Of a stretch of DNA of 48,305 nucleotides, positions 1-7,804 are shown piece after piece. The translations under genes were made by a program, and so were the position numbers. The stretch is from assembly GCA_030746635.1 (NCBI GenBank), contig JASLMH010000012.1:1-48305 (forward strand), written 5' to 3'. Numbering within the stretch: position 1 is the first letter of the stretch; every line of letters begins with the position of its first letter. The stretch comes from Alphaproteobacteria bacterium (GTDB lineage: Bacteria > Pseudomonadota > Alphaproteobacteria > GCA-2731375). A model generated the notes under the pieces. The model worked only from the letters and a program-made list of their open reading frames with translations. It searched no databases and was not told the origin of the DNA.

Positions 1-1
1 G

Positions 2-1744
2 ATCATGGCGGCCGACGTCGTCGGCTACGCGCGGCTGATCAGGGCCGACGAAGAGGGCACAATCGCGGCCCTCAAGGCCCTGCGCGCCGATCTGATCGAC
101 CCGAAACTCAGCCAGCACAACGGCCGGATCGTCAAGCTGGTCGGCGACGGCATGCTGGCCGAGTTCCCGAGTGTCGTCGACGCCGTGCGTGCCGCCGTGG
201 AATCGCAACAGGCGGTGGCCGGACACAACGCCGACCTGCCGGAAGATCTGCGGATCGCGTTTCGCGTCGGCATCAACCTGGGTGATGTGGTGATCGACGG
301 CGACGATATCCACGGCGATGGCGTCAATGTGGCCGCGCGTCTGGAAGCCCTGGCCGAGCCGGGCGGCGTCTGCATCTCGGGCAGCGTGCACGAGCAGGTG
401 CGGGATCGCATCGATTTGCCATTCCAGGATCTGGGCGAGCGCGAGGTGAAGAACATCAACCGACCGGTCCGGGTCTGGCAGTGGGTCGCGGACGGCCTGG
501 AGATGGGTCGGTCGGCAAATGCGGATCATGCCGAACCGTTGCCGTTGCCCGACAAGCCGTCCATCGCGGTGCTGCCGTTCGACAACATGTCCGGCGATCC
601 GGAGCAGGAGTATTTTGCCGACGGCATGGCCGAGGACATCATCGCCGCGCTGTCCCGGCTGCCCTGGTTCTTCGTCATCGCCCGCAACTCGTCCTTCGCC
701 TTCAAGGGCCAGGCCGTCGATGTCAGGCAGCTGGCGCGGGAACTCGGCGTGCAATACGTCCTCGAGGGCAGCGTGCGCAAGGCCGGCGACCGCGTCCGCA
801 TCACGGCGCAGCTGATCGACGCCCGCAACGACCGTCATCTCTGGGCCGAGCGCTACGACCGGGACCTCACCGACATCTTCGCCGTGCAGGACGAGATCAC
901 CGAGAAGATCGTCGGTGCCGTGGCGCCTGAATTCCTTGCGGCGGAAATGCACCGGGCGCGGAACAAGGATCAACAAAGCCTGGATGCGTGGGACCTCTAC
1001 ATGCGCGCGCGCTGGTATCGCAATCGACTCGACCGGGAGAGCAATGTCGAGGCGCAGCAACTCCTGCAGAAGGCGATTGATCTCGACCCGCGCGGCGATC
1101 TCGCGCTGGGCGACCTCGCCCTCAGCCATATGCAAGGCATGTTTTGGGGCTGGAGCGACTCGCGGCCGCGATCCCTGGCGGCGGCGGCGGAGAATGCCGA
1201 GAGGGCACTGGTGCTCAACGACAACAACGTCGCGGCACGCCTCGCAATGGCGACGGTGGATATGTTCAACCGCAAGTATGAAGATGGCATACGTCGGGCA
1301 GGAAAAGCCGTTGAGCTGGCCCCAAACTCGGCGGAAGCGTACAGCTGGTATGCCTCGGCATTGACCTTCGCCTGCGAGTGGGAAAAGGCCATCCCGGCCT
1401 TGCAAAAGGCCATTCGACTGAGTCCCCGCGATCCCCTTAACGCCACCTGCTACGCCGTCATGTCCGTGGCGACATTCCTGGCCGCTCGCTACGAGGAATG
1501 CATTGAATGGTGCGAGCGCAATTTGCAGGAACACCCCAATGCACCGCCCGGCGTGCATCGCCCGATGGCGGCGGCCTACGCCATGCTCGACAAAATGGAC
1601 GAGGCAAAGGCGGCGATCGAGCAACTGCAACGCCGCATACCCTCGGTGACGATCGACGCCACCAGAGAGCATCTTCCGATCAAGAATGAAGATGACATGG
1701 AACGCCTGCTCGGCGCCTTGCGCAAGGCGGGATTGCCGGAATGA
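2..1744 (+). CDS. Class III adenylate/guanylate cyclase with TolB-like and TPR domains (5' partial)
   Basis: The reading frame is open to the left edge. The first Met (nt 5) sits inside the conserved first metal-binding strand (ILAADVVGYSRL in relatives, here IMAADVVGYARL), so the real start lies upstream of the window. A class III nucleotide cyclase domain occupies roughly the first 160 residues, with metal-ligand Asp near residues 4 and 48 (VGDG) and the VNVAARLE segment that carries the transition-state Asn/Arg. Next, at about 184-310, is the TolB-N-like domain of this family (SIAVLPFDNMSGD, FADGMAEDI, VLEGSVR), then degenerate TPR repeats to the end. It probably makes a cyclic nucleotide in response to an unknown cytoplasmic cue, with the TPRs as a protein-binding surface. 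Substrate choice (ATP or GTP) cannot be fixed. LysE follows 19 bp downstream on the same strand. Confidence 0.9.
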   Translation: MMAADVVGYARLIRADEEGTIAALKALRADLIDPKLSQHNGRIVKLVGDGMLAEFPSVVDAVRAAVESQQAVAGHNADLPEDLRIAFRVGINLGDVVIDGDDIHGDGVNVAARLEALAEPGGVCISGSVHEQVRDRIDLPFQDLGEREVKNINRPVRVWQWVADGLEMGRSANADHAEPLPLPDKPSIAVLPFDNMSGDPEQEYFADGMAEDIIAALSRLPWFFVIARNSSFAFKGQAVDVRQLARELGVQYVLEGSVRKAGDRVRITAQLIDARNDRHLWAERYDRDLTDIFAVQDEITEKIVGAVAPEFLAAEMHRARNKDQQSLDAWDLYMRARWYRNRLDRESNVEAQQLLQKAIDLDPRGDLALGDLALSHMQGMFWGWSDSRPRSLAAAAENAERALVLNDNNVAARLAMATVDMFNRKYEDGIRRAGKAVELAPNSAEAYSWYASALTFACEWEKAIPALQKAIRLSPRDPLNATCYAVMSVATFLAARYEECIEWCERNLQEHPNAPPGVHRPMAAAYAMLDKMDEAKAAIEQLQRRIPSVTIDATREHLPIKNEDDMERLLGALRKAGLPE

Positions 1745-1763
1745 CCCCGTTGAAGTACGCAGC

Positions 1764-2399
1764 ATGACAGAATCGTTCCTGACCTTCCTGGCGATCTCGG
1801 TGGTGGTCATCGTGACGCCGGGACAGGACACGGCGCTGACCATCCGCAACACTTTGGTGGGCGGTCAGCGGGGCGGCGTCCTGACCGCCTTCGGCGTCGC
1901 CACCGGACAGGCGGTCTGGGCGCTGGCCACCGCCATCGGCGTGGTGGCGTTCCTGGTGGCCTCGGAACCGGTGTTCGCCGCGGTGAAGCTGGCCGGCGCC
2001 GGCTACATCATCTTCCTCGGCGCCCAGTCCCTGTACGCCGCCGTGCGCCCGGTCCGTCCGGTGGTCGATCTCCAGGGCCAGGCGGTGCCGTCGGGGCTGG
2101 TACCGCTGGCCGCCCTGCGCCAGGGGGTGATCAGCAACCTCGGCAACCCGAAGATGGCGGTGTTCTTCGCCAGTCTGTTGCCGCAGTTCGCGCCGGGCGG
2201 CGAGGCCACCTTCGCCGGCCTGGCCCTGCTCGGCCTGATCTTCTGCACCATGACCTTCGTTTGGCTGACCGGCTATGCCATGGCCATCGCCACGGCGGGG
2301 GATTTCCTACGCCGACCGAGGGTTCGCCGGACGGTGGAGGGGCTGACCGGAGCCGCGCTGGTCACCCTGGGCCTGCACATCGCCACCGCCGACGACTAG
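1764..2399 (+). CDS. LysE/RhtB family amino-acid/metabolite exporter
   Basis: A 211-residue inner-membrane protein of the LysE/RhtB translocator family, which exports amino acids or related small metabolites. Visible signs are the N-terminal hydrophobic helix followed by VTPGQD, the central GNPKMAVFFASLLPQF motif, and about six hydrophobic segments. The ATG at 1764 gives the family N-terminus (MTESFLTFLAISVVV); in-frame Mets upstream lie inside the cyclase gene. It follows the cyclase on the same strand with a short gap. Its last 93 bp overlap the antisense 3' end of the nitronate monooxygenase gene. The substrate is not predictable. Confidence 0.88.
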   Translation: MTESFLTFLAISVVVIVTPGQDTALTIRNTLVGGQRGGVLTAFGVATGQAVWALATAIGVVAFLVASEPVFAAVKLAGAGYIIFLGAQSLYAAVRPVRPVVDLQGQAVPSGLVPLAALRQGVISNLGNPKMAVFFASLLPQFAPGGEATFAGLALLGLIFCTMTFVWLTGYAMAIATAGDFLRRPRVRRTVEGLTGAALVTLGLHIATADD

Positions 2400-3317
2400 C
2401 GCGTCTGGATATCGGTCCGTGCCTGGATCGATACCGGCCAGATCGGCCAGAACCCGGGCCGCCGGCGGCACGTCGTCGATCAGGCCAACGCCTTGTCCGG
2501 CGTATAGGCTGAGGCCCTCGGCATAGGCATCCCGATCGCCACGCCGGGCGCCGCCGGCGATGAAGCGATAGGGGCTGCGCCGGCGCGGCGGGATCACCCG
2601 GTAGGCGCTGCCCAGCGGCCAGCCGTAGGAATAGCCGTGACCATGGACGGTGTCGTCCGCTCCGGCCGCGACCAGGCGCCGTTTATAGATATCGTGAGCC
2701 AGGGATTCGGCGGTGGCCACGAACCGAGTGCCAACCCAGGCGCCCGCGGCACCCAGATGCAGCGCCGCCGCCACGCCGTCGCGGTCGGCGATGCCACCGG
2801 CGGCCAGGACGGGCAGGGGGGCGACGGCACGCAGCACCGCCGGCAGCAAGGCCATCAGGCCGACGGTGCCGCCGACGTGACCGCCGGCCTCGAAGCCCTG
2901 GGCGATAATGGCGTCGGCACCGGCCGCGGCGGCCCGCTCCGCCTCGGCCACCGAGCCGATCTGCGCCATGGTGACGATACCAGCCGCCTTGGCGCGCGGG
3001 ATCACCGTCCCGAAATCGCCCCAAAACAGCGACAACACCTTCGGCCGCTCCTCCAGCACTGCCGATAGCTGCGCTTCGAACCCGTCCGGCCCCGGCCCCT
3101 TGGGCACCAGATTGACGCCGAACGGCCGGTCGGTCAGATCGCGGGTTTGGCGGATCCAGTCGCGGATCTGCGCCGCGCCACGGCGGATACAGCCCAGGTG
3201 CCCCAGGCCGCCGGCATTGCTGACGGCAGCGGCCAGTTTCGGCCCGCCGACACCGCCCATGCCGGCTTGATACACGGGGACCTGGATGTCGCAGAGACTT
3301 TCGATGGTGGATGTCAT
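2307..3317 (-). CDS. Nitronate monooxygenase (2-nitropropane dioxygenase family)
   Basis: A 336-residue FMN-dependent TIM-barrel enzyme that oxidises alkyl nitronates such as propionate-3-nitronate to carbonyl compounds and nitrite. The N-terminus has the family signature YQAGMGGVGGPKLAAAVS...GGLGHLG, the AQGFEAGGH segment carries the likely catalytic His (residue 147), and AAGGIAD...GAWVGTRF forms the FMN phosphate site. The ATG at 3317 is preceded by GGAG at good spacing. The final ~30 residues (Gly/Gln/Arg/Pro-rich) read over the 3' end of the convergent lysE and look unlike the family, so the natural stop may have been lost. It is divergent from a LysR regulator that probably controls it. 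Confidence 0.88.
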   Translation of the reverse strand: MTSTIESLCDIQVPVYQAGMGGVGGPKLAAAVSNAGGLGHLGCIRRGAAQIRDWIRQTRDLTDRPFGVNLVPKGPGPDGFEAQLSAVLEERPKVLSLFWGDFGTVIPRAKAAGIVTMAQIGSVAEAERAAAAGADAIIAQGFEAGGHVGGTVGLMALLPAVLRAVAPLPVLAAGGIADRDGVAAALHLGAAGAWVGTRFVATAESLAHDIYKRRLVAAGADDTVHGHGYSYGWPLGSAYRVIPPRRRSPYRFIAGGARRGDRDAYAEGLSLYAGQGVGLIDDVPPAARVLADLAGIDPGTDRYPDALVVGGGDVQAQGDQRGSGQPLHRPANPRSA

Positions 3318-3374
3318 GAGGTTCTCCTAAGTGGGGCTGGTCCCGGCAACGCTTGCGGACAAGATAGGGTCGAT

Positions 3375-3429
3375 TTAGTATCAAGAAAAATGAATTAGTA
3401 TGAATTGCGATATCTTATTAGGAGATATC
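3375..3429. promoter_or_regulatory. LysR/nitronate monooxygenase divergent control region
   Basis: The 114-bp divergent gap is AT-rich. It holds a perfect inverted repeat GATATCT-N7-AGATATC (3409-3429) whose right half overlaps the GGAG ribosome-binding site of the LysR gene. A direct repeat TTAGTAT starts at 3375 and 3395, exactly 20 bp apart (two helical turns). This layout fits LysR autoregulation and activation of the divergent gene. The sites are seen in the sequence; their function is inferred. Confidence 0.5.
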
Positions 3430-3431
3430 AA

Positions 3432-4307
3432 ATGCAAGGCTTGGATCTGCGGGCGCTGGAGATATTCCGCACCGTCGCCATGGAGGGCAGCGTGTCCAAG
3501 GCGGCCGTGAAGCTGAACCGGGTGCAATCGAACATCAGCACCCGCGTCAAACAACTCGAGGAACAACTGCAGAAGCAGTTGTTCGTCCGGCGGAACCGGG
3601 GCCTGACGTTGACGCCCGACGGTGAGATGCTGTTGCCCTATGCCGACCGCATGCTGCAACTGTCGCAAGAGGCATCGGAAGCCTTGAGCGAAGGCCGGCC
3701 CAGCGGCGAATTTCGCATCGGCGCCATGGAAAGCACCGCGGCGGCGCGGCTGCCCGACATCCTCTCGCGGTTCCACGACCGTCACCCGGACGTGCGGGTC
3801 GAGTTGCAGACCGACACCGCCGGTGGCCTGCTGGAGTGCCTGTTGAATCGTGAAATCGAAGTCGCCTTCGTCGCCGAGCCGGTGGCCTTCGAACGCATTC
3901 ATACGCTGCCGGTGTTCGAGGAGAGACTGATCCTCGTCGCGCCGAAGTCCTTTCCGCCACTCGAAAACACGGACCAGATCAGCGGCAAGACGGTTATTGC
4001 GTTCGAGGCCGGCTGCGCCTACCGGCGCTATCTGGAAGATTGGCTGTTGGATGCGGGGATCGTCCCGGGCAATGTGATGGCGGTGAGTTCCTACCTGGCC
4101 ATCCTGGCCTGCGTCGCCGCCGGCACGGGCTATGCCGTGGTGCCGCAAACGGTTCTCGACATCGTCGCCGCCAAGGGACAGTTCCTGCGTCACCCGCTAC
4201 CGGGCAAACTGTCGCGGATCAAGACGCTGCTAGCCTGGCGCGTCGACTACCGTTCCGCCAAACTGGACGCGTTGAGGGAATTGCTCCCGCGTTTCGGTGG
4301 CGACTGA
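3432..4307 (+). CDS. LysR-family transcriptional regulator
   Basis: A 291-residue LysR-type regulator: a winged helix-turn-helix at about residues 5-64 (LRALEIFRTVAMEGSVSKAA, then SNISTRVKQLEEQL and the wing), followed by a periplasmic-binding-like effector domain (RIGAMESTAAARLPDILSRF, then RHPDVRVEL). The ATG at 3432 has GGAG seven bases upstream; an earlier in-frame Met at 3405 lies in the operator region and lacks such a site. It is divergent from the nitronate monooxygenase, which makes that gene its likeliest target. The acyl-CoA ligase and AsaB/CmcJ-like genes downstream are alternative targets. The effector is unknown. Confidence 0.9.
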   Translation: MQGLDLRALEIFRTVAMEGSVSKAAVKLNRVQSNISTRVKQLEEQLQKQLFVRRNRGLTLTPDGEMLLPYADRMLQLSQEASEALSEGRPSGEFRIGAMESTAAARLPDILSRFHDRHPDVRVELQTDTAGGLLECLLNREIEVAFVAEPVAFERIHTLPVFEERLILVAPKSFPPLENTDQISGKTVIAFEAGCAYRRYLEDWLLDAGIVPGNVMAVSSYLAILACVAAGTGYAVVPQTVLDIVAAKGQFLRHPLPGKLSRIKTLLAWRVDYRSAKLDALRELLPRFGGD

Positions 4308-4425
4308 CGGTCGACGACTCTGCATTTAAGAAAATCTAATACGATCCTTAGAAAAATCCGGTTGTTTGGGGGCATGATATGACACATTTGTTCCCTTGCA
4401 TCTGTGCAGGTTTGTCGAACCGTTC

Positions 4426-5298
4426 ATGATGATGGGGGCAAGATCGTTGAACCAGGCCGTTAGAAATTCTATTCCAAGCGATGAGGTCCGGGGCGCCCTG
4501 ACCTTCATCGTGCCGCAGGACAGCAAGCCGTATTTCGAAAGTTCCGCATTGACCGGCGGCGAACCCAAGGTCCACTTCAAGACCGAGGACCGTACGGTCG
4601 TGATCCATGACATGCGGCCCCTGGCCGGGGATTTGTCTCTCGACCGCGAAGGTTTCGAGCTGCTGCGCCACGAAACCACGGTGGACGATCTGTACGACGA
4701 CCAGGCCGTCGCGGATGCCTACGACGGCGAGATCGAGGTGCTGCTGAAAGCGGCGACGGCAGCCGATCGGGTGGCGATCTTCGATCACACCCGGCGGTCG
4801 GACGGGCCGACGGGCGCCGCCAACCCCGACGGCCTGCGCGGGCCGGCCAGCCGGGTGCACGTGGACTACACGCCGAAGTCGGGCCCGCAACGCGCTCGCG
4901 ACGCCATGGGCGCCGCCGAGGTCGACCGCATCCTCGGCTCGGGCGGGCACATCGTCCAGGTCAACGTCTGGCGGCCGATCAGCGGGCCGGTGCGACGCTC
5001 GCCGCTGGCGCTGGCCGACGCCGCCAGCATCGAGCCCGAGGAACTCGTCGCCACCGATCAGGTGTTCCCGGACCGGGTCGGCGAGATCTACCAGTTGGCC
5101 CATGGTCCCGGGCAGCGCTGGTACTGGGCGCCGGACATGGAGCGGGATGAAGTCCTGCTGATCAAGGGCTGGGACAGCCGCGACGACGGCCGCGCCCAAT
5201 TCACCCCGCACGGCGCCTGCCGACTCGCCAACAAGGACCCGGAGGCGCCGCCGCGGGAGAGCATCGAGACCCGCACCTACCTAGTCTTCGAGGGCTAG
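4426..5298 (+). CDS. AsaB/CmcJ/GA4-desaturase-like oxidoreductase
   Basis: About 290 residues of the CmcJ/NvfI/AsaB family, named after a cephamycin 7-methoxylation protein and fungal hydroxylases or desaturases; chemistry in bacterial members is mostly unknown. Family marks are the N-terminal TFIVPQDSKPYFES segment, RTVVIHDMRP, the central RVHVDYTPKSGPQRARD motif with candidate metal ligands His and Asp, QVNVWRPISGPV, and KGWDSRDDGRAQFTPHGAC near the end. The start is uncertain: ATGs at 4426, 4429 and 4432 and a TTG at 4396 are in frame, none with a good ribosome-binding site. It converges on the acyl-CoA ligase with a 6-bp gap. It may act on the same substrate, but nothing proves this. Confidence 0.75.
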   Translation: MMMGARSLNQAVRNSIPSDEVRGALTFIVPQDSKPYFESSALTGGEPKVHFKTEDRTVVIHDMRPLAGDLSLDREGFELLRHETTVDDLYDDQAVADAYDGEIEVLLKAATAADRVAIFDHTRRSDGPTGAANPDGLRGPASRVHVDYTPKSGPQRARDAMGAAEVDRILGSGGHIVQVNVWRPISGPVRRSPLALADAASIEPEELVATDQVFPDRVGEIYQLAHGPGQRWYWAPDMERDEVLLIKGWDSRDDGRAQFTPHGACRLANKDPEAPPRESIETRTYLVFEG

Positions 5299-5304
5299 CG
5301 CCAG

Positions 5305-6873
5305 CTAGCCGACCTGGCGGTCCTGGTCCCGCCAGTAGATCTCCCGGATCGCCTTCTTGTCGGGCTTGCCCAGGGCGGTGAGCGGCAACTCGTCGACGAA
5401 CTCCACCGTCTTGGGGGCGTAGACCGGGCCCTTCTTTTCGCGCACCAAGGCGGTCAATTCCGCCGCCGTTGGTTCGCTGCCCGGCCTGGCGACCACCACG
5501 GCCTTTACCGCCTCGCCCCATTTCTCGTCGGGGACGCCGATCACCGCCGCCGTGGCGACGTCCGGATGGCTGGTCAGCACGTCCTCCACCTCGCGCGGAA
5601 AGACGTTGAAACCGCCGGAGATGATCATGTCCTTGGAGCGGTCGACGATGTAGAAGTAGCCCTCCTCGTCACGCCGGGCCATGTCGCCGGTGTGCAGCCA
5701 ATCGCCACGCAGGGCCTCGGCCGTGGCCTCGGGCCGCCGCCAGTAGCCGTCCATGACCAACGGGCCGCGGACGCAGATCTCACCGACCTCGCCGATCGGC
5801 GCCTCGCCGCCGCCATCGTCCAGCACCGCCACCTGCAGCCCCGCCAGGGGCGAGCCGCAGGAGGCCAGGCGCTCCGGCCGGGCCGGGTCGTGGTCCTGCG
5901 GCGGCAGCCCGGTGACCGTGTTGGGCGCCTCGGTCTGGGCGTAGATCTGCTGGAAGATCGGCCCGAACGCCTGCATGCCCTCCAACAGCCGGGTCGGCGA
6001 CATCGGCGCCGCGCCGTAGATGATCAATTGCAGGCTCGAGAGGTCCTTGGTCTTGCTGTCAGGATGATCCAGCAGCACATAGATCATCGTCGGCACCAGG
6101 AAGCTGGCGGTGATCCGGTATTCCTCCACGGCGGCCAGGAAGGCCGTTGGCTCGAAACCCGGCTGGATCACCACGGTGCCGCCGCGCAGCATGGTCGGCA
6201 CGATCAGGGCGCCGGCCGCATGGGTCACCGGGGTCGCCACCAGCAGGCGGATGTCGGCCGGCCAGCGCCATTCCGCCAGGGTGATCAGGACGTTCATCAC
6301 CATGGCGCGATGGGGCAGCATGACGCCTTTCGGCCGGCCGGTGGTGCCGCCGGTATAGGCGACCCAGGCCAGATCCGATTCCGAAGGCACCGCCACCAGG
6401 GGCAGCGGCTCATGGTCCGCCGCCAGGGCCAGAAGATCCTGGCCAAAGTCGGCCGGTCCCAGGGTCAGTACATGACCGAGTTCCGGCACCCGTTCGGCCA
6501 GTTCCCGGCCTTTCTCGGCGAACCCGTCGGCGTCCACCACCAGCGTGGAAATCTCGGCGTCGGCCAGGATGAAGGCCTGGTCCTCCACCGCGCCCATGGG
6601 ATGCAGCGGCGTATAGCGAATGCCGAAGGTGGCGCAGGCCAGGTAGACGACGACGGCATCGATCCGGTTGGCCGCCAGTTGCGACAGGCCGTCGCCCTTG
6701 CGCATGCCCAAGTCGGTCAGGGCCTGGCCGACCCGGCTGATGCGATCCGCCAGTTGCCGGTAGCTGACCGTCTCACGCCGGTCGATCAGGGCTTGGCGCT
6801 CCGGCGAGCGCTGGATCGCCCGGATGATCAGATCGGCATAGCTGCAGCCCTGATAAAGCGGCTCATTCGGCAT
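5305..6873 (-). CDS. Acyl-CoA synthetase (AMP-forming)
   Basis: A 522-residue ANL-superfamily ligase that activates a carboxylic acid with ATP to an acyl-AMP and then to an acyl-CoA. The P-loop-like motif YTGGTTGRPKG lies near residue 172, followed by IYGAAPMSP, YAQTEAPN, the hinge region LHTGDMARRDEEGYFYIVDRSKDMI and the C-terminal catalytic Lys in TALGKPDKKAI. It closely resembles the ligase at 36180-37742 (same length, same GAAPMSP and VIGVPD-KWGEAVKAVV segments), so the two are paralogues. ATG at 6873. It stands alone on this strand with a long AT-rich upstream region. Chain length or aromatic preference is unknown. Confidence 0.9.
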   Translation of the reverse strand: MPNEPLYQGCSYADLIIRAIQRSPERQALIDRRETVSYRQLADRISRVGQALTDLGMRKGDGLSQLAANRIDAVVVYLACATFGIRYTPLHPMGAVEDQAFILADAEISTLVVDADGFAEKGRELAERVPELGHVLTLGPADFGQDLLALAADHEPLPLVAVPSESDLAWVAYTGGTTGRPKGVMLPHRAMVMNVLITLAEWRWPADIRLLVATPVTHAAGALIVPTMLRGGTVVIQPGFEPTAFLAAVEEYRITASFLVPTMIYVLLDHPDSKTKDLSSLQLIIYGAAPMSPTRLLEGMQAFGPIFQQIYAQTEAPNTVTGLPPQDHDPARPERLASCGSPLAGLQVAVLDDGGGEAPIGEVGEICVRGPLVMDGYWRRPEATAEALRGDWLHTGDMARRDEEGYFYIVDRSKDMIISGGFNVFPREVEDVLTSHPDVATAAVIGVPDEKWGEAVKAVVVARPGSEPTAAELTALVREKKGPVYAPKTVEFVDELPLTALGKPDKKAIREIYWRDQDRQVG

Positions 6874-7222
6874 GACACTCCTCCCCTCGTTGCCGCCGGA
6901 TCATATCGGCTCGCAAGGGGACCGGCCATGCGGCGTGTCGGCGCGGCCCGGCAATTTATGCCAAAAGACATAAGAGCTACATACCCCATTTTTCTTAATA
7001 TATACCGATATTGGATAATATTACCAAAGAATAATCTCAATAATACCATCAGCGAACAAATAGAAACCCAAGGTCTCGTGACACGAGTTAATAGAATCTT
7101 GTCAAATTCCTGCTGATGTATCGCCGTCGGTATTCGTTTCCGTGGTCGAGACAACCGGAATCGCGCACCGATTAGGGAAGGCTCGACGTCCGCGTCGGGC
7201 GACGTTCAAATGGGGAAATATC
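6874..7222. other. AT-rich intergenic region between divergent genes
   Basis: A 349-bp gap between the acyl-CoA ligase (leftward) and a secreted-protein gene (rightward). Bases 6955-7110 are strikingly AT-rich against a GC-rich background and probably hold both promoters, although no unambiguous -35/-10 pair was identified. A short perfect inverted repeat, CTCGTG-A-CACGAG, lies at 7075-7087. No convincing gene, RNA or riboswitch was seen; a leftward frame covering 6828-7154 looks like chance. Confidence 0.5.
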
Positions 7223-7753
7223 ATGTCACGCCGTTTTGCCGCCGCTATCCTGGCGACCGTTTTTCTCGCGCTGGCGCCGAAGGGCGCCCTCGCCACCGAA
7301 TTGGGCCTGACGCCCAACCAGGTGGTTTCGCTCTGGACCAATATCAACGCCGCGCTGCTGGACAGCGCCGCGGCCATCGCCAAGGACCCGGGCCTGCAAG
7401 GCCAGATGAAGGCGCTTACGCCCGGCCAGTTCAAGGGCAAGAAACCGTCGGACGTGTTGGGACGGGTAGCCGAGTTCCGCGACAGGTTGGACAAACTGCG
7501 TGCGCGCGGCGGCCTGCCGGCCACCTCGCGCTACGGCGAAGGCGACGGCAAGATCACGCCAAGCGTCGTATTCCTGAACTCCGGCCGGGTGCTGAATGCC
7601 ACGGTCGATTGGCTGATCCGGAATACCGAGCGCGACCAACTGGTCAGCCAATATTACCGACGGCATGCCTTCAGCGGCAAAACGCCCAGCCACGCCTTCG
7701 CCATGGTCGACCTGGCGGTCCGCCGCCTCGACCTGATCCTGCCACTTATCTGA
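7223..7753 (+). CDS. Small secreted protein of unknown function, upstream of an MCP
   Basis: A 176-residue protein with a clear Sec signal peptide (MSRRFAAAILATVFLALAP, cleavage likely after ALA at residue 24). The mature part is mostly helical by composition: LTPNQVVSLWTNINAALL, a Gly/Lys linker, then RVLNATVDWLIRNTERDQLVSQYY and a final VDLAVRRLDLILPL. No catalytic motif or Cys is visible. The ATG at 7223 is preceded by GGGGA at correct spacing; an earlier in-frame GTG (7142) would bury the signal peptide. The chemoreceptor gene begins 51 bp downstream in the same direction, so an accessory periplasmic role in sensing is possible, but this is inference. I do not recognise a named family. 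Confidence 0.7.
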   Translation: MSRRFAAAILATVFLALAPKGALATELGLTPNQVVSLWTNINAALLDSAAAIAKDPGLQGQMKALTPGQFKGKKPSDVLGRVAEFRDRLDKLRARGGLPATSRYGEGDGKITPSVVFLNSGRVLNATVDWLIRNTERDQLVSQYYRRHAFSGKTPSHAFAMVDLAVRRLDLILPLI

Positions 7754-7804
7754 AGTTGCTGCCGGCGGCGGCCAACGCCGTCCGTCGGCATGGGGGAAAA
7801 CGCC

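Noticed and set aside
2307-2399. Overlap of the nitronate monooxygenase and lysE 3' ends as a major rearrangement
   Set aside because: The lysE end looks native and only about 30 tail residues of the oxidoreductase are odd; loss of one stop by a small change is enough. Noted in the gene entry only.
7075-7087. CTCGTG-A-CACGAG as an operator for the ligase or secreted-protein gene
   Set aside because: Only 6-bp arms in one copy with no linked regulator; too weak to list as a site of its own.
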